This document shows positions 1 to 8,472 of a stretch of DNA of 23,241 bases, piece by piece (the stretch's first letter is position 1; each line of letters opens with the position of its first letter). The notes below the pieces were generated by a model that had not been told where the DNA came from, searched no databases, and saw only the letters and a program-made list of their open reading frames with translations. Source of the DNA: Palsa-948 sp964481195 (GTDB lineage: Bacteria > Bacteroidota > Bacteroidia > Palsa-948); contig CAYZTB010000047.1 in NCBI GenBank assembly GCA_964481195.1, forward strand, positions 1 through 23,241. Direction: 5' to 3'. The position numbers were made by a program, and so were the translations under genes.

Positions 1-27
1 ATACATAGCTATTTTTTAGAAAAAAAC

Positions 28-987
28 TCACTCGGCATTTGCCACAATGCCCATGGAGCAAAATTTGCTTACACGTTCTTTAACTAAGTCCGAAGGTGAA
101 ATTTTTCTTAATTTTTCTAATTGGCTAATAATCTCTTTTTTAACAATCATAAATGTTTCTTCCGGGTTAGTATGAGCGCCCCCTAGCGGTTCTTTAATAA
201 CACCATCAATGAGCTTGTTATTCAACATATCTTGAGGAGTAAGCTTTAGTACATCGGCTGCCTTTTCTTTAAAATCCCAACTTCTCCAAAGGATGGAAGA
301 GCATGATTCTGGAGAAATTACAGAATACCAAGTATTTTCTAGCATCAGTACTCTGTCGCCAACTCCAATTCCAATTGCACCTCCCGAAGCACCCTCTCCA
401 ATAATAATGCAAATGATAGGCACTTTCATTTTAGACATTTCAAATAAGTTGCGGGCAATCGCTTCTGCTTGGCCTCTCTCCTCTGCTTCGATACCAGGAT
501 AGGCACCGGGGGTATCAATTAAAGTAACAATAGGCTTATTAAATTTTTCGGCCAGTTTCATTAACCTTAGTGCTTTTCTATATCCTTCCGGATTGGCCAT
601 CCCAAAATTGCGCATCTGCCGCTCTTTGGTTGTCCTACCCTTTTGTTGACCAACAAACATAAATGTTTTGCCTTCCATTTCGCCAAAACCACCCACCATT
701 GCCTTATCGTCCTTCACATATCTATCTCCGGCAAGTTCAGTAAAATTGCCATTTGTCATAGCTTGGATATAATCCAGCGTGTAAGGCCTATCTGGATGGC
801 GTGATAACTGAACCCGCTGCCAAGGGGTTAAATTTGCATAGACCTCAATTTTTGTAGATTTTATTTTTTCCTCAAGCTCTTTTATAGAAGAACTAACATC
901 AACCTTATTTTTTAAAGCAACTATTTTAAGCTTTTCAATCTGTTCAGAAATTTCTTCAATCGGCTTTTCAAAATCAAGATAGTTCAT
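28..987 (-). CDS. accA: Acetyl-CoA carboxylase carboxyltransferase subunit alpha
   Basis: With AccD, AccA forms the cytoplasmic carboxyltransferase that moves the carboxyl group from carboxybiotin to acetyl-CoA, giving malonyl-CoA for fatty-acid synthesis. The 319-residue product matches the family's usual length. A helical N-terminal segment (about 5-45) precedes the crotonase-like core, with the conserved DTPGAYPGIEAEERG stretch at 158-172 and the GEGASGGA oxyanion loop at 197-204. The open frame extends ten codons further upstream to 1017, but those codons run into a TAnnTTTG promoter box at 1015-1022, and relatives begin at the MNYLDFEKP-like segment, so I place the start at 987. It diverges from ispE. 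The gene is complete; nothing further of this operon is visible before the window's left edge. Confidence 0.97.
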   Translation of the reverse strand: MNYLDFEKPIEEISEQIEKLKIVALKNKVDVSSSIKELEEKIKSTKIEVYANLTPWQRVQLSRHPDRPYTLDYIQAMTNGNFTELAGDRYVKDDKAMVGGFGEMEGKTFMFVGQQKGRTTKERQMRNFGMANPEGYRKALRLMKLAEKFNKPIVTLIDTPGAYPGIEAEERGQAEAIARNLFEMSKMKVPIICIIIGEGASGGAIGIGVGDRVLMLENTWYSVISPESCSSILWRSWDFKEKAADVLKLTPQDMLNNKLIDGVIKEPLGGAHTNPEETFMIVKKEIISQLEKLRKISPSDLVKERVSKFCSMGIVANAE

Positions 988-1014
988 AGCTTTTATTGTT
1001 TGTCTAATTGAGCA

Positions 1015-1022
1015 CAAATATA
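1015..1022 (-). promoter_or_regulatory. Probable accA promoter, -7 element
   Basis: On the minus strand this reads TATATTTG, an exact match to the Bacteroidota -7 consensus TAnnTTTG. Transcription would start near 1010, giving a leader of roughly 20 bases before the accA ATG at 987. No good -33 TTG is seen at the usual spacing. Confidence 0.45.
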
Positions 1023-1066
1023 CTAATTAAGGCATAATATAAATGCTGCAAAATATCCTCAATTCG

Positions 1067-1074
1067 TATATTCG
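1067..1074 (+). promoter_or_regulatory. Possible ispE promoter, -7 element
   Basis: TATATTCG matches TAnnTTTG at all but one fixed position. It would give a leader of about 30 bases before the ispE ATG at 1111. The same TTCG variant occurs before rbfA and the YqeY-domain gene in this window. No -33 element is evident. Confidence 0.3.
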
Positions 1075-1110
1075 TATGTCTAATTAATCATTAGATTTTT
1101 TAAAGAAAAT

Positions 1111-1932
1111 ATGATCTGCTTTCCAAATGCAAAAATCAACATAGGTCTAAATATTACCGAAAAACGCTCTGACGGATTTCATAATATTGAGACAATATTG
1201 TATCCTTTAAACGGAGTTTTAGTTGATGCATTGGAGGTTATTAAAAGCACGAAATTAAGTTTTCAAAGTTCGGGAATTAAAATCCCCGGAAATAAAAATG
1301 ATAATTTGTGCCTGAAGGCATACAATTTAATAAAACAGGATTACCCACAAGTACCGGAAGTAAATGTTTACCTGCATAAGGCTATTCCAATAGGCGCAGG
1401 CCTTGGCGGAGGCTCTGCTGATGGAGCTTTTTTTATTAAACTTATCAACGAAGCATTTGAATTGGGAATTTCCTGGGGAGAAATGCACCATTATGCTCGG
1501 CAGCTGGGGAGCGACTGTTCCTTTTTTGTTACCAACAAACCTTCATATGCTTCTGGAAAAGGCGATGTGTTAGAATCCATAAATATTAATCTTAGCGAGT
1601 ATTATGTTGCTCTGATCTATCCAAACATTCACATAAATACGACAGAAGCATATCGAGGTATAATTCCAAAAAAATCTGTTCGCTCGCTTGAAGATGACAT
1701 CCTAAAATTACCAATTTCAAGCTGGAAAAAATACATTCATAACGATTTTGAAGAAAGTATTTTCCCTAAATACCCAGTATTAAAAAGCATTAAAGAAAAG
1801 CTTTACTCAAAAGGAGCTCTCTATGCATCTATGAGTGGAAGCGGGTCTGCTTTATTTGGAATCTTCAAAGCCCTGCCTGATGTAAAAAATGATTTTAAAA
1901 ATTTAAAATCCTGGACAGGCAAACTTACTTAG
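1111..1932 (+). CDS. ispE: 4-diphosphocytidyl-2-C-methyl-D-erythritol kinase
   Basis: IspE is the ATP-dependent kinase that phosphorylates CDP-methylerythritol in the MEP route to isoprenoid precursors. The 273-residue protein is a typical GHMP kinase: the N-terminal NAKINIGL segment carries the conserved lysine (K8); the glycine-rich ATP loop PIGAGLGGGSAD lies at 93-104; the catalytic aspartate of QLGSDCSFF is D135; and the C-terminal GHMP motif MSGSGSALFG is at 241-250. The start is ATG without a clear ribosome-binding site, which is usual in this phylum. Its stop codon lies inside the 3' end of the convergent LptF/LptG gene, an 8-base overlap (1925-1932). Confidence 0.96.
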   Translation: MICFPNAKINIGLNITEKRSDGFHNIETILYPLNGVLVDALEVIKSTKLSFQSSGIKIPGNKNDNLCLKAYNLIKQDYPQVPEVNVYLHKAIPIGAGLGGGSADGAFFIKLINEAFELGISWGEMHHYARQLGSDCSFFVTNKPSYASGKGDVLESININLSEYYVALIYPNIHINTTEAYRGIIPKKSVRSLEDDILKLPISSWKKYIHNDFEESIFPKYPVLKSIKEKLYSKGALYASMSGSGSALFGIFKALPDVKNDFKNLKSWTGKLT

Positions 1933-3001
1933 GAGCGCTGCGCAACATAAATAAGGCTAGCACCGAAAAAATAATATTGGGAGTCCAAACGGCTATTGCA
2001 GGAGAAATACTTCCATTGATGGCAAACGTGGTAGACACTTGCATAAACAATATGTAGGAAAAACTTATTAGCAGCCCAACGCCAATATGCCAACCAATGC
2101 CCCCCCTTACCCTTCGGCTAGCTACCGAAACTCCTATTAATGTTAGGACAAACGTTGCAAAAGGAAAAGCGGTCCTCCAATGTTTTTCAGATTCATACAT
2201 TGGTATTAAAGAAGACCCTTTTAACTTTTCTTCATCTATAAATTTAATGAGTTCCGGAGTTTGCATGGATTCAATTTTAGTAGCACGGACTCCAAACTCA
2301 GAGGGATTAAATCCTAACGCTGTGTCCAACTTAGCGCCCATGGCTATTTCTTCTTTCATACCATTAACTTTTCTTGAAAAATAATTTTCAAGCATCCAGC
2401 TAGATTTTATACTATCCCAAATTATGCGATCAGACTTTAAAAAATATTTACGCTCGCCACCTCGAATTTCCTCATATGAAAACTGATAACCATTATTCGA
2501 ACGATGATTATAACTAGAAACATAAATATAATTACCGGGAGAGATTTGCCTGTGAATATTTTTTCCTTTGTTTTCGTATGGATTCCGAATGTATTTCTCT
2601 TCAAAGGCCAGCCGCACTCCATTTGACTTTGGAATAACAAAATGATTCAGGTACAATGAAATAGAAGCTAAAAACCCTGCCGCTAGCATATAGGGAAAAA
2701 GCATTCGCCTAAAGCTAATTCCACTGCCGAGTATCGAAATGATTTCACTTTGATAGGCCATTCTAGAGGTGAAATAAATAACGGCAATGAATGTAAAGAG
2801 CGGGCTAAACCTGTTGGCAAAAAACGGAAGAAAATTAAAATAATAATGCAAAATAATTTCACTTAAAGGAGGTTTTTTCAATAAAAAATCTTCCATGCGT
2901 TCCGAAATATCAAACACAACCACGATCATCAAAATAAGTATGATGGAAAGAAAAAAAGTAGAAAGAAACTTTCGAATTATATAACGATCAAGAATTTTCA
3001 T
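1925..3001 (-). CDS. LptF/LptG family LPS export permease
   Basis: Members of this family are the inner-membrane halves of the LptB2FG transporter that extracts lipopolysaccharide from the inner membrane for the periplasmic Lpt bridge. The 358-residue protein has the family layout: three N-terminal membrane segments (about 12-33, 51-78, 101-123), a periplasmic beta-rich domain (about 125-265), and three C-terminal segments (about 278-295, 301-325, 335-354). The opening MKILDRYIIRKFL is characteristic. I cannot say from one sequence whether it is the F or the G partner; a second permease and LptB are not in this window. Its ATG overlaps the crcB stop by one base (TAATG), indicating translational coupling in the operon starting at DUF6702. 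Its 3' end overlaps that of ispE. Confidence 0.92.
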   Translation of the reverse strand: MKILDRYIIRKFLSTFFLSIILILMIVVVFDISERMEDFLLKKPPLSEIILHYYFNFLPFFANRFSPLFTFIAVIYFTSRMAYQSEIISILGSGISFRRMLFPYMLAAGFLASISLYLNHFVIPKSNGVRLAFEEKYIRNPYENKGKNIHRQISPGNYIYVSSYNHRSNNGYQFSYEEIRGGERKYFLKSDRIIWDSIKSSWMLENYFSRKVNGMKEEIAMGAKLDTALGFNPSEFGVRATKIESMQTPELIKFIDEEKLKGSSLIPMYESEKHWRTAFPFATFVLTLIGVSVASRRVRGGIGWHIGVGLLISFSYILFMQVSTTFAINGSISPAIAVWTPNIIFSVLALFMLRSAPK

Positions 3002-3372
3002 TAAGAAAGGGAACGATTAAAAAAGTAGATTATTCCAAAACAAACTACTACGCTGATTAATATGTTAGCAAAAGCAAATCCTACATTGCCGTTTTTCACA
3101 AGCTCAACAGTTTCATAGCTAAATGCAGAAAAAGTACTAAAGCCTCCACAAATTCCAGTGAGTAGCAATAACCGAATTGGCATATCGGATTGCATTTTCT
3201 CCGCAAAGAAAAAAAGTGCTAGTCCGAAAATTATAGAACTTAATATGTTAGCCACTAAAGTAGCTAAAGGAAAAACTCCTTTATAAAAATGCATGGTGAT
3301 TAGGGTTACCGAAAATCTTGCCAGACTTCCAACTCCTCCACCTACAAACACCGCTATTAAATTATTAAACAT
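3001..3372 (-). CDS. crcB: Fluoride ion channel CrcB (Fluc)
   Basis: CrcB/Fluc proteins are small dual-topology membrane channels that export fluoride from the cytoplasm. The 123-residue product has four hydrophobic segments and the family signatures: GGGVGSLARF at 11-20, a pore-lining asparagine in TLVAN (N42), and the GGFSTFSAFSYE phenylalanine box at 76-87. The frame stays open to 3417, but the ATG at 3372 gives the family's usual length and N-terminus (MFNNLIAVFVGGG). This start overlaps the end of the PAP2 gene by eight bases, and the gene's stop touches the next start, so translation is probably coupled on both sides. No fluoride riboswitch is visible; the gene lies inside an operon. 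Confidence 0.94.
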   Translation of the reverse strand: MFNNLIAVFVGGGVGSLARFSVTLITMHFYKGVFPLATLVANILSSIIFGLALFFFAEKMQSDMPIRLLLLTGICGGFSTFSAFSYETVELVKNGNVGFAFANILISVVVCFGIIYFFNRSLS

Positions 3373-3925
3373 ATTTTTTATCGAAATGTTTATAAAAAGC
3401 ATAACATACAAACCCAAGAATAACTCCCAGCATCATTCCACCTATGATATCAAAAGGGTAATGAACACCAGCATATATCCTGCTGTATGAAACTAACGCT
3501 GCCCAAAGATACATGAACAAGGCAAAGTCTTTCCTTCTAAAATAGAAAATTAAAAAAGTAGTTAAAGCAAAGCTATTGGCCGCATGGTTGGAAACGAACC
3601 CATACAAACCACCACAAGCACCATCAATTAGTTGCACCTGCGATTTTAAGTTGAGGTTATGGCATGGTCGGTAGCGCTGAAATGTATCCTTAAACAAATG
3701 AACCGAAATTTGATCAGTGAGTGTAATTAGAATAGCTATGGAAAGTACTACCAACCACATTTTACTGCCACTCTTTTTCCAAACAAAGAAAAGCAAAAGA
3801 ACATATAATGGAATCCACGTAAGTTTGTTTGTTACTCCTCCCATAAATACATCCATGAAAGGCGTGTGATTGCCATTAAAAAACAGGAAAAGCTTAGTGT
3901 CGATTTGTTTTAATAGCTCTATCAC
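3365..3925 (-). CDS. PAP2-family membrane phosphatase (undecaprenyl-diphosphatase-like)
   Basis: The protein belongs to the membrane phosphatidic-acid-phosphatase type 2 superfamily, which removes phosphate from lipid phosphates, including undecaprenyl pyrophosphate, at the outer face of the inner membrane. In the 186 residues the three catalytic motifs appear in order: K79 with RP at 86-87 (motif 1); SNHAANS at 112-118, H114 being the acid (motif 2, in place of the common PSGH); and SR at 148-149 with H155 and D159 (motif 3, the histidine nucleophile). About five or six hydrophobic segments surround them. The start codon is GTG. It is nine bases downstream of DUF6702 and overlaps crcB. The exact lipid substrate cannot be read from the sequence. 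Confidence 0.9.
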   Translation of the reverse strand: MIELLKQIDTKLFLFFNGNHTPFMDVFMGGVTNKLTWIPLYVLLLFFVWKKSGSKMWLVVLSIAILITLTDQISVHLFKDTFQRYRPCHNLNLKSQVQLIDGACGGLYGFVSNHAANSFALTTFLIFYFRRKDFALFMYLWAALVSYSRIYAGVHYPFDIIGGMMLGVILGFVCYAFYKHFDKKYV

Positions 3926-3934
3926 AAAATGAAA

Positions 3935-4456
3935 TTAAAATGAAAACACTGTTTCATTGTTTGGGTTAACGAGTTTAAAGCTTTTTCTATCAACGCCATA
4001 GTAACAATGAATAAAATTGGTTTGCGATTCATGCGAATCAAAAAGAATCGAATTTTGAATTTTTACTTCTTTGGATACAACAGATAGTGCAGATTCGAAA
4101 TAACACCAAACAGCTTCTTCCTCTATTTCATATCCAATATACTTAAACGCTATCTCCTTATTCCCTACTAACACTCTTGTATGTTTAGTTACATATATAT
4201 TTAAGAGCGAATCGTTTTTAGCAGAACCCTTAAATAATGACACCGATGAATGCAACGATTTCCCTAATGCCGCTTCCATATCATCCGTAAACATTTTGCA
4301 ACTCATGTTAATAGTCTTTTTTGCAGGATCAATCCTAACCTCAGTTACACTTATATAATACGGGTGGGAAAAGCTTGAAAAAAAAAGGAATCCAAATAAA
4401 ACAATTATAATATTAAAAGAAATTTGTTCTTTAAATATTAATTCTTTAATTCGCAT
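3935..4456 (-). CDS. DUF6702 family secreted protein
   Basis: This 173-residue protein has an N-terminal hydrophobic export signal (about 12-30) followed by HPYYISVTEVR at 31-41, the signature opening of the Bacteroidota family DUF6702. Other family-like features are FTDDMEAALG at 56-65 and the C-terminal segment from NSILFD to KSFKL (135-161), including QTNFIH. The mature part looks beta-rich and probably acts in the periplasm or at the envelope. Its biochemical function is unknown to me. It diverges from the HupE-like/M1 peptidase pair across 19 bp, an arrangement I recall as common in this phylum, and heads the operon running through PAP2, crcB and the Lpt permease. A -7 box lies four bases before its ATG, so the mRNA may be leaderless. 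Confidence 0.85.
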   Translation of the reverse strand: MRIKELIFKEQISFNIIIVLFGFLFFSSFSHPYYISVTEVRIDPAKKTINMSCKMFTDDMEAALGKSLHSSVSLFKGSAKNDSLLNIYVTKHTRVLVGNKEIAFKYIGYEIEEEAVWCYFESALSVVSKEVKIQNSILFDSHESQTNFIHCYYGVDRKSFKLVNPNNETVFSF

Positions 4457-4460
4457 TCAG

Positions 4461-4468
4461 CAAAAGTA
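4461..4468 (-). promoter_or_regulatory. DUF6702 operon promoter, -7 element abutting the start codon
   Basis: On the minus strand this reads TACTTTTG, an exact TAnnTTTG match, separated by only CTGA from the ATG at 4456. With the usual spacing, transcription would begin at or within a base of the A of ATG. The -33 region would lie inside the HupE-like coding sequence; no clear TTG is seen there. Confidence 0.55.
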
Positions 4469-4475
4469 TGAAATA

Positions 4476-5063
4476 GTGAGCGACTTTAACCTTTGGTTCT
4501 TTACAGGGCTTGAACACATTGCCGATTGGCAAGGATATGACCATATATTATTCCTAGCTGCGCTATGCAGTATTTATTCGTTTAAACAATATAAAACAGT
4601 ATTAATATTAATTTCCTCCTTTACAATAGGACACAGTTTAACGCTGGCATTAAGCACACTGTCTATCATCCATTTTAGTAGTAAATGGATAGAATTACTA
4701 ATACCGATTACTATAATTATTACAGCTACCAACAACTTACTTAGGAGTAACAGCCTTTCAAAAAATAACTTCCAGTTTTCTTATACCCTTGCACTTTTTT
4801 TTGGATTCATACACGGCATGGGTTTTTCTATTTTACTTAAATCACTTTTAGGTAAATCAGAATCCGTTATAAGCGCATTATTTGCATTTAATTTAGGTTT
4901 AGAAGCAGGGCAAATACTTATCATAGCTGTTATTCTGACATGTTTTGTATTATTAGATATGATAATACCTGTTAAAGAAAAAATAAAAAAAATAACAATT
5001 TCCTTGACTATAATTGGAATCGCGTTACTTTTGACGCTTGAAAGATTACTCATTTTATTTTAA
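4476..5063 (+). CDS. HupE/UreJ-like membrane protein
   Basis: The 195-residue protein is hydrophobic, with about six membrane segments, and matches the HupE/UreJ group, whose characterised members are nickel (or related metal) permeases. Conserved polar signatures sit in or beside the membrane segments: H14 with the D22-H23 pair (GYDHILFL), GHSLTL at 52-57 and HGMGF at 113-117. The spacing of the first motif is H-x7-D-H rather than the H-x5-D-H described for hydrogenase-linked HupE, so the metal and direction of transport are open. No hydrogenase, urease or cobalamin gene is nearby, arguing against a classical role. The start is GTG; an ATG just upstream is followed at once by a stop. The M1 peptidase follows nine bases downstream, probably on one transcript. 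Confidence 0.83.
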   Translation: MSDFNLWFFTGLEHIADWQGYDHILFLAALCSIYSFKQYKTVLILISSFTIGHSLTLALSTLSIIHFSSKWIELLIPITIIITATNNLLRSNSLSKNNFQFSYTLALFFGFIHGMGFSILLKSLLGKSESVISALFAFNLGLEAGQILIIAVILTCFVLLDMIIPVKEKIKKITISLTIIGIALLLTLERLLILF

Positions 5064-5072
5064 TTCTTATTT

Positions 5073-7445
5073 ATGAAATTACTTTCTCACTTTTTTACAC
5101 TAGGATTAGCTTTTGTAGTAATAGCAGCATCAGCTCAAAACATTAAAAACAATCCCGCTTCTAACCACGGAAACAAGTTTGAACAGCTAGGAACAATTTT
5201 AGCCAGTCCAAACGTGTACAGAACCGCTTCGGGTGCTCCGGGGCATATGTATTGGCAGCAACAGGCAGATTATAAAATCAAAGCAACCTTGGATGAAAAA
5301 GACTTGAGATTACACGGTGAAGAAGAAATAACATATTCCAATAATTCACCTGACAAATTAAGTTATTTATGGCTTCAATTAGATGAAAATGAACACAACC
5401 CAAACAATGAGTCAAACAATTTTGATGGAAGCAAAAAACCTTCGATATTAACTACGAATAGACTTGAAGACTTAGATTATAAGAAGCAATTGGAAGGATT
5501 TGGAGTAAACATTATCAGCGTAACAGATATACTTGGAAAAGCAATACCCTTTACGATTAACAATACGATGATGCGAATTGACCTACCTACTCCATTAGCA
5601 TCCAAACAAAAAACAGTTTTTAAAATTAAGTGGAACTACAAAATTCCGGACAGAAAAAGTATTGGTGGTCGTGGTGGCTATGAGTATTTTCCGGATGACA
5701 GCAACTATGTATTTACTATTTCACAGTGGTATCCTCGCATGTGCGTTTACAATGACTATGGTGGATGGAACAACAAACAATTTACTGGTCGAGGAGAATT
5801 CTCTCTTGCATTTGGAAATTTTGACGTTACCATGAAAGTTCCTGCTGACCATGTTATAGCATCAACTGGAACGATTCAAAATGCATTGGAAGTTTTATCT
5901 CCTGCGCAATTGGAGCGTTGGACAAAAGCTCAATCATCAAAAATACCTGTTGAAGTTGTAACACTAGAGGAAGCAAAAGCCAGAGAAAAAAATCCAGACA
6001 AAACAACATTTAAAACTTGGAAATTCAAAGCAGAAAATGTTCGAGATTTTGCTTGGGGCAGTTCTCGAAAATTTATTTGGGATGCGATGGAGGAAAAAAT
6101 TAGCGGCAAGCACATCATGTGCATGAGCTATTATCCTAAAGAAGCATATGGCTTATACCGCAACTACTCAACCAAAACAGTAGCACATACGTTAAGAACC
6201 TATTCGAAATTTACTATACCTTACCCTTATCCGGTTGCAATAAGTGTAGAAGCATCCAGCGGCATGGAATACCCTATGATCTGTTTCAATTTTGGTCGTA
6301 CCGATGAAGATGGAACATACAGCGAAGGAACGAAATACGGCATGCTTGGAGTAATCATTCACGAAGTGGGACATAACTTCTTCCCAATGATTGTAAATAG
6401 CGATGAACGTCAGTGGACGTGGATGGACGAAGGCTTGAACACGTTTGTTCAGTTTTTGACCGAACAGGAGTTCGATAATGATTATCCTTCGCAGAGAGGA
6501 CCGGCACATAAGATTGTTGACTATATGAGTATGCCTAAAGATCAACTGGAGCCCATCATGACGAACAGCGAGAATCTAATTTCTGGAGGAAACAATGCCT
6601 ACAGCAAGCCTACAGCCGCTTTAAATATTCTAAGAGAGACTATTATGGGTCGTGAATTGTTTGATTATGCCTTTAAAGAATACGCTAGACGCTGGGCCTT
6701 TAAACACCCTACCCCATCTGATTTTTTTAGAACCATGGAAGATGCATCTGGAGTTGACTTAGATTGGTATTGGAGAGGCTGGTTTTACGACATTGAGCCG
6801 GTAGATATTTCATTGGACAGTGCATTTGCTTACACAGCACAAATACCTATGCAATTGATGGTAAGCGATGACTCCATTACTCTTAGAAAAAGAAAGGAAG
6901 ATAAGTTTCAACATATTTCCAAACTTAGAAATAAAGAAAGTGGATTGAAGTTCTTAGTTGACCAGGACACTACACTTAGGGATTTTTATTATTACTATAA
7001 ACCTGAGCCAGAAACAGATAAACCTAAAAAAGTTACTTACAATAAATATGAAACCCTTTCCTTGGTTGACAGCGAGGAATTCAAAAAATTTGAGAATAAA
7101 TCTTATTACGAATTACATTTTTCGAACAAAGGCGGATTGGTGATGCCCATCATTATCCAATGGAATTTTAAAGATGGTACTAGCGATGTGGAATACATCA
7201 GCGCTTATATCTGGAGGAAAGATGAAAACAAAGTGGTAAAAAACTTTGCCAAGGATAAAGAAGTGGTATCTATTAAATTAGATCCTTACCGCGAAACAGC
7301 AGATATTGACGAGAAAAACAATACTTGGCCTAACACAATTACACTTTCACATTACGAAGTATTTAAAACTAAAACTGCTGCAAGGGGTGAATCAAATGGC
7401 TCAAACCCTATGAAAAAGGCATTAGAAAAATCAAAGGCTAAGTAA
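5073..7445 (+). CDS. Secreted M1-family zinc metallopeptidase
   Basis: The 790-residue protein has a signal peptide (about 1-21, ending ASAQ) and an aminopeptidase-N-like fold. The zinc site is HEVGH at 430-434 with the third ligand E453 nineteen residues after the second histidine, inside WTWMDEGLNTF. The segment GMEYP at 397-401 takes the place of the GxMEN exopeptidase motif, a usual variant in this phylum's M1 proteins. An N-terminal beta domain (about 50-250) precedes the catalytic domain, and a further beta-rich, charged domain (about 590-770) ends in a lysine-rich tail. I see no lipobox and no type IX sorting domain, so it is probably periplasmic. It likely trims peptides, but substrates are unknown. 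Its link to the HupE-like gene could supply metal. Confidence 0.92.
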   Translation: MKLLSHFFTLGLAFVVIAASAQNIKNNPASNHGNKFEQLGTILASPNVYRTASGAPGHMYWQQQADYKIKATLDEKDLRLHGEEEITYSNNSPDKLSYLWLQLDENEHNPNNESNNFDGSKKPSILTTNRLEDLDYKKQLEGFGVNIISVTDILGKAIPFTINNTMMRIDLPTPLASKQKTVFKIKWNYKIPDRKSIGGRGGYEYFPDDSNYVFTISQWYPRMCVYNDYGGWNNKQFTGRGEFSLAFGNFDVTMKVPADHVIASTGTIQNALEVLSPAQLERWTKAQSSKIPVEVVTLEEAKAREKNPDKTTFKTWKFKAENVRDFAWGSSRKFIWDAMEEKISGKHIMCMSYYPKEAYGLYRNYSTKTVAHTLRTYSKFTIPYPYPVAISVEASSGMEYPMICFNFGRTDEDGTYSEGTKYGMLGVIIHEVGHNFFPMIVNSDERQWTWMDEGLNTFVQFLTEQEFDNDYPSQRGPAHKIVDYMSMPKDQLEPIMTNSENLISGGNNAYSKPTAALNILRETIMGRELFDYAFKEYARRWAFKHPTPSDFFRTMEDASGVDLDWYWRGWFYDIEPVDISLDSAFAYTAQIPMQLMVSDDSITLRKRKEDKFQHISKLRNKESGLKFLVDQDTTLRDFYYYYKPEPETDKPKKVTYNKYETLSLVDSEEFKKFENKSYYELHFSNKGGLVMPIIIQWNFKDGTSDVEYISAYIWRKDENKVVKNFAKDKEVVSIKLDPYRETADIDEKNNTWPNTITLSHYEVFKTKTAARGESNGSNPMKKALEKSKAK

Positions 7446-7449
7446 AAAG

Positions 7450-8457
7450 TTAACTATTTATCTTTTTCCAGAGCAAATCTTTAAGCTCTACAAGTCCCAT
7501 TTGCGTTTGGGAGGAAAAGTAAACTACGGGAACTTTTTTCTCTTTGAATCTTTTCTTTAGATCTTTGCTGAACTCTTTCGTAAGTTCCTCATCCATTAGG
7601 TCGCATTTAGAAATTCCTAACACACGTTCTTTCTTAAGTAACTCCGGATTGTAAAGCTTCAATTCATTTAATAGAATTTTATATTCAGCTACCACATCTT
7701 TTGTATCGCAAGGCACTAAAAATAACAACACTGAATTTCTTTCAATATGTCTTAAAAAGCGAATACCTAAACCTTTGCCATCGTGCGCACCTTCAATGAT
7801 TCCTGGAATATCTGCCATTACAAACGACTGATGGTTACGATATTTGATAATTCCTAAATTAGGAACCAACGTAGTGAAAGGATAATTAGCAACTTTTGGT
7901 TTTGCAGCAGTCACTACGGATAATAAAGAAGATTTTCCTGCATTGGGAAAACCAACCAATCCAACATCAGCTAATATTTTTAATTCAAGAACTTTCCATT
8001 CACTCCTGCCAGGATCTCCGGGTTGTGCATTGCGAGGAGATTGATTGGTAGAGGACTTAAAAAAGGCATTTCCTTTCCCTCCTCTTCCACCCGGTACAAT
8101 AATTTTTTCCTGACCATCTTCGGTGATTTCAAATTCTACTTCTCCAGTTTCTGCATCTTTTACTATCGTACCTATTGGAACTTCCAATATTTCATCTTCT
8201 CCATTAGAACCTGAGCTTAATTTTTTTTCGCCTTTACCACCAGCTTCAGCAATAACATGCTTTCTGTATTTAAGCGGGAGCATGGTCCATACGTTTTTGC
8301 TTCCACGGACTATAATATGTCCACCACGACCACCATTACCTCCATCAGGTCCGCCTTTATCCACAAATTTTTCTCTATGAAAGTGTACAAAGCCTGCGCC
8401 TCCTTTACCGGAGCGGCAACATATCTTTACATAATCTATAAAATTCGAATCTGCCAT
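7450..8457 (-). CDS. obg: GTPase Obg (CgtA), ribosome-assembly GTPase
   Basis: Obg is a cytoplasmic GTPase that binds the 50S subunit and links ribosome assembly to growth control. The 335-residue protein has the glycine-rich Obg fold at 1-160 (with GGPDGGNGGRGG at 35-46) followed by the G domain: G1 GFPNAGKSS at 169-177, G2 threonines at 195-196, G3 DIPG at 216-219, G4 SKCD at 283-286 and G5 SSQ at 315-317. It lacks the C-terminal OCT domain, as is normal in this phylum. It is the last gene of the ggt–hpt–adk–rraB–obg series, 15 bases after the RraB-like gene, and ends four bases from the stop of the convergent M1 peptidase gene. Confidence 0.97.
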   Translation of the reverse strand: MADSNFIDYVKICCRSGKGGAGFVHFHREKFVDKGGPDGGNGGRGGHIIVRGSKNVWTMLPLKYRKHVIAEAGGKGEKKLSSGSNGEDEILEVPIGTIVKDAETGEVEFEITEDGQEKIIVPGGRGGKGNAFFKSSTNQSPRNAQPGDPGRSEWKVLELKILADVGLVGFPNAGKSSLLSVVTAAKPKVANYPFTTLVPNLGIIKYRNHQSFVMADIPGIIEGAHDGKGLGIRFLRHIERNSVLLFLVPCDTKDVVAEYKILLNELKLYNPELLKKERVLGISKCDLMDEELTKEFSKDLKKRFKEKKVPVVYFSSQTQMGLVELKDLLWKKINS

Positions 8458-8472
8458 AAAGTTTTTTGATTT

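Noticed and set aside
3373..3417. Longer crcB start at 3417
   Set aside because: The extra 15 residues lie within the PAP2 coding region, are not family-like, and the ATG at 3372 gives the normal CrcB length.
6192..6545. Minus-strand open frame of 117 codons opposite the M1 peptidase
   Set aside because: It covers the peptidase's zinc-site region in antisense, has no recognisable domain and no promoter of its own.
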